In this document: positions 48,996-59,304 of the stretch, one piece after another
Layout: each line of letters starts with the position of its first letter
Numbering within the stretch: position 1 is the first letter of the stretch
Origin: Prochlorococcus sp. AG-347-I06
Lineage (GTDB): Bacteria; Cyanobacteriota; Cyanobacteriia; PCC-6307; Cyanobiaceae
Length of the DNA: 64,000 nucleotides
Direction of reading: 5' to 3'
Assembly (NCBI GenBank): GCA_003281605.1
Contig: QCBM01000004.1
Span: 106,598-170,597, forward strand
The notes under the pieces: model-generated
What the model saw: only the letters and a program-made list of their open reading frames with translations
What the model was told of the DNA's origin: nothing
The model's database searches: none
Made by a program: the position numbers and the translations under genes

Positions 48996-49388
48996 TTAAA
49001 GCCTAATTTTTCTTCGATGTTTTGGATTACACCAATATAGAAGAGCTAACGTACTTAATAATGTTGTTAAAAGAGTAAACCCACCAATTCCAAAAATATC
49101 TTGAAGAGTTATTAGTCTTACAACTGAATAAGGACCCATTCCAGAAATTACCATTGATAGAGAAACTAGAGTTAAAGTTACTCCCCATTTTCTCTCTGCT
49201 AAAAGAGCCGCTGAAGAAACTATTCCAACAATCGCAGCAGGCCATCCAAGACTTATGGCAAGAGTTATATTTGCAATTTTTAGAGGAGGCCCATAACTTA
49301 TTATTAATGCAATAATAGGAAGTGCAATTATGTTGCCGATTAAGCCAACCCACGAAAGTGCCCAATATCCAAGTAACCTTTCTCTCAT
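48996..49388 (-). CDS. Small polytopic membrane protein of unknown function
   Basis: A 130-residue protein with about four membrane spans: LSWVGLIGNIIALPIIALIIS, LAISLGWPAAIVGIVSSAALL, VTLTLVSLSMVISGM and TLLTTLLSTLALLYW. Ends with a basic tail (CNPKHRRKIRL) that should be cytoplasmic. No known motif. It converges with the HD hydrolase, 7 bases between stops, and lies downstream of leuA's end by some 80 bases. It may be a marine picocyanobacterial lineage gene. Confidence 0.65.
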   Translation of the reverse strand: MRERLLGYWALSWVGLIGNIIALPIIALIISYGPPLKIANITLAISLGWPAAIVGIVSSAALLAERKWGVTLTLVSLSMVISGMGPYSVVRLITLQDIFGIGGFTLLTTLLSTLALLYWCNPKHRRKIRL

Positions 49389-49469
49389 TATTTACTGCTT
49401 TAACTATAAATTCAATCTACAGTATTAAGAGACTATTTTTAATCCTACTTAATAATCCTAAGAAAAAAT

Positions 49470-51110
49470 TTAATTTGCAGGGTTAGATATAAATGTGTTA
49501 TCAGAATTTTCTAAATTATCAAATTGTGGATGAATTGAATTTTTTTTCTCAGAAAATACAAGTCTATTTAAGGCATTAACGTAAGCATTGGCTGCAGCAA
49601 CTACAACATCAGTATCCGCAGAATGACCAGAATATATTTTATTATCCCTTCTTATTCTTATGGTCACTTCGCCCAAAGCATCAATTCCCTCTGTTACTGA
49701 CTTAACAGAAAATTCAATTAATTCATTAGGAACTTTAGCTAATTTATTTAAAGCCTCGCATACAGCATCAACGGGGCCAGTCCCTATGGATACAGCAGTA
49801 TTCTCAGTATTATCTTCTGTATTTAAAAGCGAAATGGTAGCAGTAGGTTTAGATGCGTTACCACAACTTACTTGTACTAGACTTAATTGAAATTTAGCTT
49901 CTGGGAGTTGAACTTGTTCACTAACAATTGCTTCTAAGTCTCTATCAGTAATTTCTCTTTTCCTGTCAGCTAAATCCTTAAAACGGGCAAAAGCATCATT
50001 TAAATCTTCTCGATTCAAATCATATCCCATTTCTTCTAATCTTGCTCTAACTGCACTTCTTCCACTAAGTTTTCCCAAAGATATTTTGTTGTCACTCAAA
50101 CCAACAGTTTTTGCATCGATAATTTCGTAAGTTAGTCTATTTTTTAAAACCCCATCCTGATGAATGCCTGACTCATGTGCAAAAGCGTTAGCCCCCACAA
50201 TTGCTTTATTAGGTTGTACGGTCATTCCAGTTAGGTTGGAAACAAGTCTAGAGGTTTTTGTTATTTCTTCTGTTCTTATAGCTGTTAGAGGAGTTGGTGA
50301 ATCTGGATTTCTTTTGAAAAAACTATTAAAAAAACTTTTCCTAACATGTAGTGCCATGACTAATTCTTCTAGAGAAGCATTCCCGGCTCTTTCACCAATT
50401 CCATTGATTGTACATTCTAGTTGCCTTGCTCCATTTTTTACAGCCTCAAGAAAATTGGCTACTGCTAAACCCAAATCATTATGACCATGAACCGAGATTA
50501 CTGCCTCATCAATATTTGGAACATTTTTATTTATATCGGCAATTAGGTTGCCAAATTCACTAGGAGTTGTAAATCCAACAGTATCGGGGATATTTATTGT
50601 TGTTGCTCCTGCAGAAATTGCTAGTTGAATTACTTCGTATAAAAAATCAGGATCACTCCTTGAGGCATCTTCACAAGAAAACTCAATATCATCGACCAAT
50701 GATTTTGCATAATTAACCATTTCTGGAACTATTTGAAGAACATCTTTTCTGGATTTTTTTAGTTTATGTTTAAGATGAATATCACTTGTCGCAATAAAAG
50801 TATGTATTCTTTTCTTTGGAGCTGGACTTACTGCTTCGTAACATGCTTTTATATCTCCTTTAGACGCTCTAGCTAAACCGCATATTACAGGGCCATTTTC
50901 TTTCCCGACTGCATTGGCAATTTTATTAACAGCCTTAAAATCTCCTGGACTTGCGAAAGGGAATCCAGCTTCAATAACATCAACTCCTAATCTTGCTAAT
51001 TGATGGGCGATAGCAAGTTTTTCTTCGAGATTTAAACTGGCACCAGGAGATTGTTCTCCATCTCGAAGAGTGGTATCAAATATCAAAATTCTTCCAGGAT
51101 CTTTTGACAT
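49470..51110 (-). CDS. leuA: 2-isopropylmalate synthase
   Basis: A 546-residue enzyme with [51 protein letters not shown] and an [14 protein letters not shown] loop in the catalytic domain, then the LeuA C-terminal dimerisation/regulatory domain (about residues 390-515). It starts leucine synthesis by joining acetyl-CoA with 2-oxoisovalerate and is subject to leucine feedback. The length agrees with bacterial LeuA type 1. A 231-base gap separates it from the divergent GH57 gene. Confidence 0.97.
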   Translation of the reverse strand: MSKDPGRILIFDTTLRDGEQSPGASLNLEEKLAIAHQLARLGVDVIEAGFPFASPGDFKAVNKIANAVGKENGPVICGLARASKGDIKACYEAVSPAPKKRIHTFIATSDIHLKHKLKKSRKDVLQIVPEMVNYAKSLVDDIEFSCEDASRSDPDFLYEVIQLAISAGATTINIPDTVGFTTPSEFGNLIADINKNVPNIDEAVISVHGHNDLGLAVANFLEAVKNGARQLECTINGIGERAGNASLEELVMALHVRKSFFNSFFKRNPDSPTPLTAIRTEEITKTSRLVSNLTGMTVQPNKAIVGANAFAHESGIHQDGVLKNRLTYEIIDAKTVGLSDNKISLGKLSGRSAVRARLEEMGYDLNREDLNDAFARFKDLADRKREITDRDLEAIVSEQVQLPEAKFQLSLVQVSCGNASKPTATISLLNTEDNTENTAVSIGTGPVDAVCEALNKLAKVPNELIEFSVKSVTEGIDALGEVTIRIRRDNKIYSGHSADTDVVVAAANAYVNALNRLVFSEKKNSIHPQFDNLENSDNTFISNPAN

Positions 51111-51341
51111 CAGAAGGAATAAACTAAACTTATATTAAGCTAATTAAAAAAATTTGACTAGATTAAGTTCAATAATAATTTGTTGAAACTTTATAACTAA
51201 AATAATATTGGTTAAAATTATGAAAAAAAAAATAAAATATTTAAATTTTTAAAGTATTCTTTTATGATCAAAGCTTCCTTTTCCTTTTTAAAAGGTTAAT
51301 TTTGGTTTTTTAAAGAATTTCAGGCATAAATTATAAAAAGT
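51111..51341. other. leuA / GH57 divergent intergenic region
   Basis: 231 bases with no frame that looks coding. It is strongly AT-rich, and contains a small CCTTTT/AAAAGG palindrome near 51281 to 51293. No T run in terminator position, no consensus promoter pair I can defend, and no RNA fold I recognise. Confidence 0.5.
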
Positions 51342-52925
51342 ATGAATGGGCGATACCCCCAAAAAAATGTTTTAGGTCAGTTAGCGATAGTTTTACATGC
51401 TCATCTACCTTATGTCAGAAAAAATGAAAAAAACTCCTTAGAAGAGGATTGGTTATTTCAGGCGATTCTGGAATGTTATATACCACTACTTCAATCAATA
51501 GAATCTTCCAAAAATGAAAATCATGAAAATACAAAACTTACTATTAGTCTGTCTCCAACATTATTATCACTTCTAAATAATAAACAAATTCAAGAAACTT
51601 TCCCAAGCTGGATTAAAACAAGGAATGATTTCCTAAAAGAACTGCCACTAGAAGAAAAAAATGCCTCTGCATTTTTATTCAATAACCTTAATGATAAATA
51701 TCTATATTGGGAAAATTGCTCTGGAAATTTAATTGAGAAGTTTAGGGTTTTAAATAAATCTGGAAATTTGGATATTCTTACTTGTGCAGCTACTCACGGA
51801 TATCTGCCAATTTTAAGGGAGAACCCTGAAACTGTAAAAGGACAAATCAATACAGCCATTAGGAGCCATGAAAATATTTTTGAAACAAAGCCTTTAGGTA
51901 TTTGGTTACCTGAATGTGCATATTATGAGGGTTTAGATGAAATACTGTTTAATTCTGGAATTAGATATACAATCTTAGACGGACACGGGATTCTAAACTC
52001 CACACCAAGGCCTAGGTATGGTGTATATGCTCCAATATGTTCGAAAAAAGGAGTGGCATTTTTTGGAAGAGATAGTGAGTCAACCTTGCCCGTTTGGTCT
52101 GCTAAGGATGGGTTCCCGGGGGACAAAGTCTATAGAGAATTTCATAAAGATTTGGGGTGGGAATTACCTCTCTTAAAGCTCCAAAAGAAGGGCATTTCAA
52201 CAAAAAGACCTTTGGGTTTAAAGTTTCATAAGATTACAGATGAAAACATTTCTTTAGGTGAAAAAGAGTTTTACCTTGAAAATGAAGCCAAAAATAAGGC
52301 GGCAGAACATGCTGATGCCTATCTTCTAGCGAGATCCAAACAACTAGAAAAATTGACTTTATCTTCCCCCTTCAAGCCTTTATTGGTAGCACCATTTGAT
52401 GCAGAGTTATTTGGTCATTGGTGGTATGAGGGACCTTTTTTTATTGAAAACATACTTAAGAACTCAAGTAAATATTCAATTAAGCTTACAAATTTAAAAG
52501 AATTCTTAATGCAAAAACCAAATCTTCAGATTTGTGATCCATCGCCATCAAGCTGGGGGCAAGGTGGTTATCATAATTATTGGATTAATGATGCAAATGC
52601 ATGGATCGTTCCAGAAATAACAAAGGCAGGCTCAACATTTATAGATTTGTGCTTGGAAAATTTTAATAATGATTTATCTCAAAGACTTTTCAAGCAAGCT
52701 GCAAGAGAACTACTTCTTTCTGAGTCTTCTGATTGGAGTTTTATTCTAAGAGCTGGAACCACAACTGAGCTCGCAAAGGAGAGAATAGAAAGACACTTAT
52801 TCAGATTCTGGGAATTGGTTGAAATGATTAAAAATCATTCCAATATAAATTTAAAATTTCTTGAAGACATTGAGGAAGAGGACAAAGTCTTCCCAAATAT
52901 TAATATTGATGATTGGCGAAAATAA
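51342..52925 (+). CDS. GH57-family 1,4-alpha-glucan branching enzyme
   Basis: The 527-residue protein starts with VLHAHLPYVRK, then GIWLPECAYYEGLDEIL containing the GH57 glutamate nucleophile, and APFDAELFGHWWYEGP with the catalytic aspartate; a C-terminal helical DUF1957-type part (about 420-515, including DWSFILRAGTTTELA) follows. This is the GH57 branching-enzyme layout. It would add alpha-1,6 branches to glycogen, in addition to or in place of a GH13 GlgB, which is not in the window. Start ATG 51342 gives MNGRYPQKNVLG. Confidence 0.9.
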   Translation: MNGRYPQKNVLGQLAIVLHAHLPYVRKNEKNSLEEDWLFQAILECYIPLLQSIESSKNENHENTKLTISLSPTLLSLLNNKQIQETFPSWIKTRNDFLKELPLEEKNASAFLFNNLNDKYLYWENCSGNLIEKFRVLNKSGNLDILTCAATHGYLPILRENPETVKGQINTAIRSHENIFETKPLGIWLPECAYYEGLDEILFNSGIRYTILDGHGILNSTPRPRYGVYAPICSKKGVAFFGRDSESTLPVWSAKDGFPGDKVYREFHKDLGWELPLLKLQKKGISTKRPLGLKFHKITDENISLGEKEFYLENEAKNKAAEHADAYLLARSKQLEKLTLSSPFKPLLVAPFDAELFGHWWYEGPFFIENILKNSSKYSIKLTNLKEFLMQKPNLQICDPSPSSWGQGGYHNYWINDANAWIVPEITKAGSTFIDLCLENFNNDLSQRLFKQAARELLLSESSDWSFILRAGTTTELAKERIERHLFRFWELVEMIKNHSNINLKFLEDIEEEDKVFPNINIDDWRK

Positions 52926-52930
52926 AAATA

Positions 52931-54142
52931 CTAATTTAACTTGAGCATTCCTAGTTTTACTTTTAGAGGTGAATTTATAAACATCTTACTCATCACGTAA
53001 ATAAGCTTTGGAAGTGGAAGTGTATTAGTAAGAAAACCTACCCATTCATTGGTTGATAATCTAAAGAAATTTGAGAAAAAGCTTCTTAACCTACTTTCGT
53101 CAAAACTCATCAATCTTCTTAGACCGTATTGGTAAAGTTTATGCCTTTGTGTTAACTCATAAGGCCATAGGATTTCCCAACCTTTTGAAGCTAACTCTAG
53201 TGAACTAAGATGAGGTTCTTTTAAAAAGATTGCTAATTTTTGTGCAAGGAGTGGAGCCCTTCTTAATAAAGATCCAACCATGTATCCTGATGCAGGATGA
53301 ACCATACTTGCAGACCCTCCGAAACCAAGAACAAATTGTTTTTTAAATGGGAGGGGTAAATTCATAGGGAAAAGGCAATTCTCTTCATGAAAAATTTCAC
53401 TTACCTCAACACCTTTACTATTTAGTCTTTTATAAAGTCTTTTTTTAAGATTTTCTTGGGATAATGCAGGATAACTAGCTAATGAAGTTTCTTCAACAAA
53501 AAAAGTCTCGTTGCCAAGATCCATTGCATAAAGAAAAGAAGGAGATGATAACTTTTCTTCATTGTTTAAATGATTTGGACGAAAATCCATTAGAACAAAT
53601 TGTTCTTTATTAACAGGTGGCGATGTGAATTTGCCCACAATTCCGTAAGCAGCTTGTTGAGCGATTTCATTTTGAACTGGTCTTTTCACAAAATTACTTT
53701 TATGACCACTTGCGTCAATAACTAATCTCGCCTTTAATTTAAGACCTGAAAAACAAATTACCTCAGATATTTTATTTTTTTCTTTAATGTCTTTTGCGGT
53801 TTCATTCAACCATTCAATCCCCTTACATTTTTTTAAAAGCTCATTTTGAAAGGCTTCTTGATTTATTAAACCATAATCGTAGTTGTGTTTTGTCGGAGTA
53901 TCCCCTTTATTACTTTCCCCATCTCCAAAAAAACTTACTGTTTTACACCACCTATGTGATAACAAAGACTCTAACCCTAATTCTTCTAATTCAGATGCCC
54001 AGATACCATAGGTATTCTCCCATTTTTCATTTGGAGATTTTGTTGATATACCCTTAATATTTAGATCCTGCTTGGCTAATTCTGAAGCTAAACATAATGC
54101 TGCAGGACCTGAACCTAAAATTAAAATATCAAGTATTTCCAT
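52931..54142 (-). CDS. crtL: Lycopene beta-cyclase (CrtL-type)
   Basis: The 403-residue flavoprotein has ILGSGPAALCLASELA (dinucleotide fold), ENTYGIWASELEELGL, LVIDASGHKSNFVKRP, FLYAMDLGNETFFVEETSLA and GFGGSASMVHPASGYMVGSL, matching cyanobacterial CrtL beta-cyclases closely. It forms beta-rings on lycopene for beta-carotene and zeaxanthin. Prochlorococcus also has a related epsilon-type cyclase; the FFVEETSL and ASMVHPASGYM motifs favour the beta type, but both come from one family. It follows gyrA by 24 bases on the minus strand. Confidence 0.92.
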   Translation of the reverse strand: MEILDILILGSGPAALCLASELAKQDLNIKGISTKSPNEKWENTYGIWASELEELGLESLLSHRWCKTVSFFGDGESNKGDTPTKHNYDYGLINQEAFQNELLKKCKGIEWLNETAKDIKEKNKISEVICFSGLKLKARLVIDASGHKSNFVKRPVQNEIAQQAAYGIVGKFTSPPVNKEQFVLMDFRPNHLNNEEKLSSPSFLYAMDLGNETFFVEETSLASYPALSQENLKKRLYKRLNSKGVEVSEIFHEENCLFPMNLPLPFKKQFVLGFGGSASMVHPASGYMVGSLLRRAPLLAQKLAIFLKEPHLSSLELASKGWEILWPYELTQRHKLYQYGLRRLMSFDESRLRSFFSNFFRLSTNEWVGFLTNTLPLPKLIYVMSKMFINSPLKVKLGMLKLN

Positions 54143-54166
54143 ATTATTTAGCTAACCATGAGGCTT

Positions 54167-56764
54167 TTAATTTTGTTCAACTGAATTAGGTTGGTCTTTT
54201 TCCTCTATTTGTTCATGAGGTACCAATACCACTTCAGATAAATGATCACCCTCATCTAATCTTTGTAATTTTACTCCTGTAGCTGCTCTGGATTGTTGAG
54301 AGATTTTATCTGCATTTGTTCTTACTATGACTCCTTTTTCGGTCACAAATAGTAATTCTTCTCCCTCTCCAAGGACTTTCAAACAGACTAGCTGATCATC
54401 TTTAATTCTAAACTTTATTGCTCTCAAACCCATGCCTGCTCTTTTTTGTAATCTAAATTGAGCTACAGGTACTCTTTTCCCTAGTCCAAATGCACTGGCT
54501 ATTAATACCCATGGACCATCTGAAAAGTTTTCCTCAACATTTTCATGAAGATCTTCTGTGAGATCCTCAATTTTAGCCAATTTATCAACCAAATCAGATG
54601 TTAAAACATCCATAGAAACTAGATTGTCTCCTTCTCTCAAGTTCATTGATTTAACACCTCTTGCCGTCCTGCCAAGTGGCCTTAATTCATTAAAATCTAA
54701 TCTAAAATGAATCGCCATTCCTGTTCTTGATCCAATCAAAACACTATCTCCTTCTTTTGATAATCTAACCCAGGTTAGGGCATCTCCATCCTCAAGATTT
54801 ATAGCTATTAATCCATTAGATCTGATTTTTGAGAAAGAAGAAAGTGAAGTTCTTTTTATAAATCCAGCCTTCGTTAGCATCAATAGATAACAATCGTTAT
54901 CAAAAGAATCTACTGCGACAAGTGAAGTTATCTTTTCTTCTCTTGGTATTGGTAGAAGTTGAACTGATGGAGTACCTTTAGCTGTTCTGCTACTCATGGG
55001 AACCCTATATGCTGGAAGAGCATAAGATACTCCTCTATCACTAAAAAGTAAAAGAGTATCATGATCGTTACAGCTTATAAATAATTTCACTTCATCATCT
55101 TCTTGTGTCTTTGTTCCAGCTTTACCTCTTGACCCACGACTTGTAGATTCGAATTCATTAACAGGCATTCTTTTTAAATAACCTGCTTCAGTTAATAAAA
55201 CTACGGATCTGTCATTAGCGATAAGATCAATATCATCTAGACCACCTCCTAAATCAAGTATTTCTGTTTTCCTTGGAGAGGAAAATCTCTCATCGATTTT
55301 ATTAAGTTCTTCAAGAATAATTTCAAAAATTCTTTCTTTACTATTCAATATTTGCTGATATTCGTTAATTTTTCGGGTTAATTCATCATGTTCCCCTTTA
55401 ATTTTATCTGCTTCTAGGGCTGTTAATCTTCTTAATTGCATTTGTAAGATTGCTTCTGCCTGTGTAGAAGATAACTCATGATCAGTTTGTAATTTTTCTC
55501 TAGCTGAAACTGTATCTTTTGCAGCTCTTATTAGATTGATAATTTCATCCATAGCATCCAATGCTAATAAAAGACCTTTTACAATATGGTCTCTTTCTTC
55601 CGCCTTTTTTAATAAATATCCTGTTCTTCGCCTTATTGTCTCCACTCTGAAGTCTAAAAAAACATCTAACATTTTCCTTAGTGAAAGTGTTGTGGGCTCT
55701 CCTTTTACTAAAGCTAGAATATTTGCACTAAAGTTATTTTGGAGAGGGGTTAACTTAAATAAATTATTTAAAACTACTTGTGGGTAGGCATCTCTTTTTA
55801 GTTCGATAACAATTCTCATTCCATCTCGATCACTTTCATCTCTAATATCAGAAATACCTTCTAATTTTTTTTCATTAACCAAGTCTGCAATTCTTTCGAT
55901 CAATGACGCTTTATTAGTTTGAAATGGAAGCTCTGTAATTATTACTGCATCTTTCTCTGCCCTACCAGTGGATTTAATTTGCTCAATATTTGCTACACCC
56001 CTCATGGTTATTGAACCCCTTCCTGTCTTGAAAGTTTCTCTTATCCCATCCCTGCCTAAGATTTGACCACCAGTGGGAAAATCAGGACCCTTTATTATTT
56101 CAAAAAGTTCTCTATCTTCAATTGAAGGATTTTTAATTATTGATTTAAGACCATTAATTAATTCTCCTAAGTTATGAGGTGGAATATTAGTTGCCATTCC
56201 TACTGCTATTCCAGATGATCCATTTAGAAGTAGTTGAGGGATTCTGGCCGGTAAAACTGTTGGTTCCTGTTGAGAACCGTCAAAATTGTCTGCGAAATCA
56301 ACAGTTTCAGATTCAATATCCTCTAGCAAACTTTCATCTGTAAGAGACTGTAAACGAGATTCTGTATATCTCATTGCTGCTGGAGGGTCGTTATCTACAG
56401 AACCAAAGTTTCCATGACCGTCTATTAGTGGCATCCTCATAGAGAAATCCTGCGCCATCCTGACCAAAGCATCATAAACAGCTGTATCTCCATGCGGGTG
56501 ATATTTACCAAGTACTTCTCCAACAACTCTTGCACATTTTCTGTATGGTCTACCGCTAGTCAAACCAAGTTCATACATTGCATAAAGAATTCTTCGATGA
56601 ACAGGTTTTAATCCATCCCTGGCATCTGGAAGAGCACGACCAACGATAACGCTCATTGCATACTCTAAATAAGAGCGAGACATCTCATTTCTTAAGTCAG
56701 TCTGAATAATTCGATCGTTATCTTCGCTTAATCCTGAGTTATCGGAATCTAAAATATCAGACAT
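54167..56764 (-). CDS. gyrA: DNA gyrase subunit A
   Basis: An 865-residue protein with the winged-helix active-site region [20 protein letters not shown], the catalytic tyrosine in [10 protein letters not shown], a [17 protein letters not shown] segment, then six C-terminal beta-pinwheel repeats with motifs such as SRGSRGKAG. It introduces negative supercoils with GyrB. The quinolone-region residue usually Ser83 in E. coli is Thr here ([10 protein letters not shown]). It could in principle be ParC, but the GyrA-box (SRGSRGKAG) supports gyrase. Confidence 0.95.
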   Translation of the reverse strand: MSDILDSDNSGLSEDNDRIIQTDLRNEMSRSYLEYAMSVIVGRALPDARDGLKPVHRRILYAMYELGLTSGRPYRKCARVVGEVLGKYHPHGDTAVYDALVRMAQDFSMRMPLIDGHGNFGSVDNDPPAAMRYTESRLQSLTDESLLEDIESETVDFADNFDGSQQEPTVLPARIPQLLLNGSSGIAVGMATNIPPHNLGELINGLKSIIKNPSIEDRELFEIIKGPDFPTGGQILGRDGIRETFKTGRGSITMRGVANIEQIKSTGRAEKDAVIITELPFQTNKASLIERIADLVNEKKLEGISDIRDESDRDGMRIVIELKRDAYPQVVLNNLFKLTPLQNNFSANILALVKGEPTTLSLRKMLDVFLDFRVETIRRRTGYLLKKAEERDHIVKGLLLALDAMDEIINLIRAAKDTVSAREKLQTDHELSSTQAEAILQMQLRRLTALEADKIKGEHDELTRKINEYQQILNSKERIFEIILEELNKIDERFSSPRKTEILDLGGGLDDIDLIANDRSVVLLTEAGYLKRMPVNEFESTSRGSRGKAGTKTQEDDEVKLFISCNDHDTLLLFSDRGVSYALPAYRVPMSSRTAKGTPSVQLLPIPREEKITSLVAVDSFDNDCYLLMLTKAGFIKRTSLSSFSKIRSNGLIAINLEDGDALTWVRLSKEGDSVLIGSRTGMAIHFRLDFNELRPLGRTARGVKSMNLREGDNLVSMDVLTSDLVDKLAKIEDLTEDLHENVEENFSDGPWVLIASAFGLGKRVPVAQFRLQKRAGMGLRAIKFRIKDDQLVCLKVLGEGEELLFVTEKGVIVRTNADKISQQSRAATGVKLQRLDEGDHLSEVVLVPHEQIEEKDQPNSVEQN

Positions 56765-56943
56765 ACAAAAATCCTTTTTTTAATAATAATCGCTGATTGT
56801 CATAATGAATTAAAAAAAAGATTTATTTAATTCCCAAATACTCACATTTACACACAAATCAAAATAAAACCTGTTGTTTTTGAATAAATCTTGGCTTATT
56901 ACCCCTTTAGTTGTTAATTTATTCAGAATAAATGAAAATTATC

Positions 56944-58107
56944 GTGAATATTGAACTTGGTTTAAATAAAAAAGTCAGAAGGGCTTATGGCATCGATGAA
57001 ATAGCTTTAGTCCCTGGTAATAGAACACTTGATTACGATTTGACTGATCCTTCCTGGTCAATAGGTGATTTTAAAAGAGAAGTTCCTATCGTTGCTAGTG
57101 CCATGGATAGTGTAGTCGATGTCAATACGGCTGTAGAACTCACAAAATTAGGTTCCTTAGGGGTTATTAATATGGAGGGCATACAAACACGATATGAAAA
57201 CCCAGATGAAATATTGAACCAAATAGCATCAGTTGGGAAGAATGATTTCGTTCCATTAATGCAGAAAATATACAGTGAACCGGTCAAGGAGGGATTGATA
57301 ATACAAAGAATAAATGAGGTTAAAGAAAAAGGAGGCATAGCAGCTTTTAGTGGGACGCCTCAAGCTGCCATTAAGTTTAAAGAAACACTTAATAATTCCA
57401 AAATTGATTTATTTTTTCTTCAAGGAACAGTTGTTTCTACTGAACATCTTGGCATGGAAGGTAAGGAAACCTTAAATATTAAAGATCTCTGCCAATCTAT
57501 GAATATCCCAGTTGTAGCAGGGAATTGCGTTACTTACGAAGTTGCAAAACTTCTCATGGATGCTGGGGTTGCAGGATTGATGGTTGGAATAGGGCCTGGA
57601 GCGGCATGTACATCAAGAGGAGTATTGGGAATTGGTATCCCTCAAGCAACTGCTATTGCTGATTGTAGTGCGGCAAGAAATGATTACTTTAAAGAAAATG
57701 GTCGTTATATTCCTATTATTGGTGATGGAGGAATTGTTACTGGTGGAGATATCTGTAAATGTTTGGCATGTGGAGCAGATGCTGTGATGATTGGATCCCC
57801 AATAGCTAAATCCTCAAACGCTCCAGGTAAAGGATTTCACTGGGGTATGGCTACTCCAAGCCCAGTATTGCCAAGGGGCACAAGAATTGAAGTTGGGTCT
57901 ACAGGATCCTTAGAAAGAATAATTAAAGGCCCTGCCTTACTTGATGATGGGACACATAACTTATTAGGAGCCATAAGAACCTCTATGAGTACTCTTGGGG
58001 CAAAAAATATTAAAGAAATGCAAGAAGTTGAAATAGTTATCGCACCATCGCTTCTTACAGAGGGTAAGGTTTATCAAAAAGCTCAGCAGCTCGGGATGGG
58101 CAAATAG
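56944..58107 (+). CDS. guaB3: IMP dehydrogenase family protein GuaB3 (no CBS domains)
   Basis: A 387-residue protein (391 from ATG 56932). GTG 56944 gives MNIELGLNKKVRRAYGIDEI, closer to GuaB3 starts, and I use it, without proof. It has VASAMDSVVD, MVGIGPGAACTSRGVLGIG (active-site cysteine loop), PIIGDGGIVTGGDICKCL, ADAVMIGSP and no CBS pair between, so it is shorter than GuaB (~485). GuaB3 is a separate cyanobacterial/actinobacterial branch; in cyanobacteria it has been reported to act as an IMP dehydrogenase (XMP for GMP). Followed by the Yfr1 region, then trxA. Confidence 0.9.
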   Translation: MNIELGLNKKVRRAYGIDEIALVPGNRTLDYDLTDPSWSIGDFKREVPIVASAMDSVVDVNTAVELTKLGSLGVINMEGIQTRYENPDEILNQIASVGKNDFVPLMQKIYSEPVKEGLIIQRINEVKEKGGIAAFSGTPQAAIKFKETLNNSKIDLFFLQGTVVSTEHLGMEGKETLNIKDLCQSMNIPVVAGNCVTYEVAKLLMDAGVAGLMVGIGPGAACTSRGVLGIGIPQATAIADCSAARNDYFKENGRYIPIIGDGGIVTGGDICKCLACGADAVMIGSPIAKSSNAPGKGFHWGMATPSPVLPRGTRIEVGSTGSLERIIKGPALLDDGTHNLLGAIRTSMSTLGAKNIKEMQEVEIVIAPSLLTEGKVYQKAQQLGMGK

Positions 58108-58153
58108 TACATCTAGAGAAAAATGAGAAAACCTTGGTGAATAAGTTATTAAA

Positions 58154-58183
58154 TTGAAAAATTTTCTAATTAGGAGTTATTAT
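58154..58183 (+). promoter_or_regulatory. Candidate Yfr1 promoter
   Basis: TTGAAA (58154-58159), an 18-base spacer and TATTAT (58178-58183) fit a sigma70 promoter. The predicted start, 7-9 bases after the -10, falls at or next to the GGGG run that opens Yfr1 at 58192. Confidence 0.5.
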
Positions 58184-58191
58184 TAAATGAT

Positions 58192-58247
58192 GGGGGAAAC
58201 CCCATACTCCTCACACACTAAATCGCCCGATTAATCGGGCTTTTTTT
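58192..58247 (+). ncRNA. yfr1: Small regulatory RNA Yfr1
   Basis: About 56 bases with the Yfr1 layout: a 5' stem GGGG-AAA-CCCC (58193-58203), an unpaired segment with the conserved core ACTCCTCACAC (58206-58216), and a 3' stem GCCCGAT/ATCGGGC followed by T7. The place between guaB-type and trxA genes is the classic one. Yfr1 is nearly universal in cyanobacteria, is abundant and constitutive, and blocks translation of outer-membrane porin mRNAs by pairing through its core. The exact 5' end is inferred. Confidence 0.93.
58225..58247 (+). terminator. Rho-independent terminator of Yfr1
   Basis: The perfect palindrome GCCCGATTAATCGGGC (58225-58240) is followed directly by seven T residues (58241-58247). 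It is the best intrinsic terminator in the window and forms the 3' stem of Yfr1, also isolating trxA from guaB3 transcription. Confidence 0.9.
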
Positions 58248-58338
58248 AGATATTTTGTTACTTATATTATTTTATCTGTAATGAAATCATCACTTAAAAG
58301 AATTGCCTGCTAAATTTTCAAAAAGGAATACTTAAATT

Positions 58339-58662
58339 ATGTCATCAGCTCCAGCCGTAACTGATTCTTCATTTGACAAGGATGTACTGCAAAGTGATCT
58401 ACCAGTATTGGTTGATTTTTGGGCACCATGGTGCGGTCCATGTAGGATGGTTGCACCAGTTGTAGAAGAAATCTCAAAAGATTTTGAAGGGAAAATTAAA
58501 GTTTTTAAATTAAACACTGATGAGAATCCAAATGTTGCCAGTCAATACGGAATTAGAAGTATTCCTACATTAATGATCTTTAAAGGGGGGCAAAAGGTTG
58601 ATACCGTTGTTGGTGCTGTGCCAAAAGCAACTCTTTCGAGCACTTTAACTAAGCATTTATAA
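58339..58662 (+). CDS. trxA: Thioredoxin, type m
   Basis: A 107-residue thioredoxin with [16 protein letters not shown] (active-site WCGPC at 31-35) and the cis-proline [13 protein letters not shown] likely ribosome site AAAGGA lies about 15 bases before ATG. It reduces target disulfides with electrons from thioredoxin reductases or ferredoxin. The Yfr1 terminator lies about 90 bases upstream, so it has its own promoter, not identified. hisH follows after 11 bases. Confidence 0.97.
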   Translation: MSSAPAVTDSSFDKDVLQSDLPVLVDFWAPWCGPCRMVAPVVEEISKDFEGKIKVFKLNTDENPNVASQYGIRSIPTLMIFKGGQKVDTVVGAVPKATLSSTLTKHL

Positions 58663-58673
58663 ATTTAAAAGCT

Positions 58674-59291
58674 TTGCATAAAATTGGATTAATAGACTAT
58701 GGGATGGGTAATATTCATTCTGTAACAAAATCTCTAGAAAGTCTTGGAGAAGAAATCATACTAATTAAAAAATTTAATGACTCTAAGCTTTGTAAAGCGA
58801 TAATACTCCCTGGGGTTGGTGCATTTGATCCAGCGATGAATAATCTCATAAAGACTGATTTGATAAGTGATTTGAAAAATTGGATTAAAAGTGGGAAGTC
58901 TTTTTTGGGGATATGTTTAGGCCTACAACTCCTTTTTGAATCAAGTGATGAAGGAAAGGTTCAAGGGCTGGGAATTTTAAAAGGAAATATACAAAAAATT
59001 CCTAATATTGTTAACCAAAGAATTCCACACATGGGTTGGTGCCAACTTTTACCCACAAAACCAAATACTTTATTAGAGCTAGAAGAATTAAATAATTGGG
59101 TCTATTTTGTACATTCCTATCATGCGATACCAGTTGATTCAAAGATTATTGCAGCTCAGGTTGATTATGGCTCTGAAAAATTAACTGCAATGATTGAGAA
59201 TGATAATATATTGGCCTGTCAATTTCATCCGGAAAAATCTGGAAAAACCGGTGAAAAACTTTTGAGACGATGGCTTAGTAATATTCAATAA
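58674..59291 (+). CDS. hisH: Imidazole glycerol phosphate synthase, glutamine amidotransferase subunit
   Basis: A 205-residue class I amidotransferase: LIDYGMGNIHSVTKSLE start, LPGVGAFDPAM, the cysteine nucleophile in FLGICLGLQLLFESS, and CQFHPEKSG with the His and Glu. It delivers ammonia from glutamine to HisF. The start is TTG at 58674, as no ATG precedes IGLIDYG. It follows trxA by 11 bases, with no functional tie visible. Confidence 0.96.
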   Translation: MHKIGLIDYGMGNIHSVTKSLESLGEEIILIKKFNDSKLCKAIILPGVGAFDPAMNNLIKTDLISDLKNWIKSGKSFLGICLGLQLLFESSDEGKVQGLGILKGNIQKIPNIVNQRIPHMGWCQLLPTKPNTLLELEELNNWVYFVHSYHAIPVDSKIIAAQVDYGSEKLTAMIENDNILACQFHPEKSGKTGEKLLRRWLSNIQ

Positions 59292-59304
59292 GTGATAGTG
59301 ACTG

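Noticed and set aside
49027..49365. 112-residue alternative frame within the small membrane protein gene
   Set aside because: Same strand but a shifted frame, with a Cys/Asn/Ser-rich product that looks nonsensical; the 130-residue frame has coherent membrane spans.
56818..56892. 10-base inverted repeat (AAGATTTATT/AATAAATCTT) between gyrA and guaB3
   Set aside because: 55-base spacer and AT-only composition apart from two G/C; a match like this is likely by chance in such a gap.
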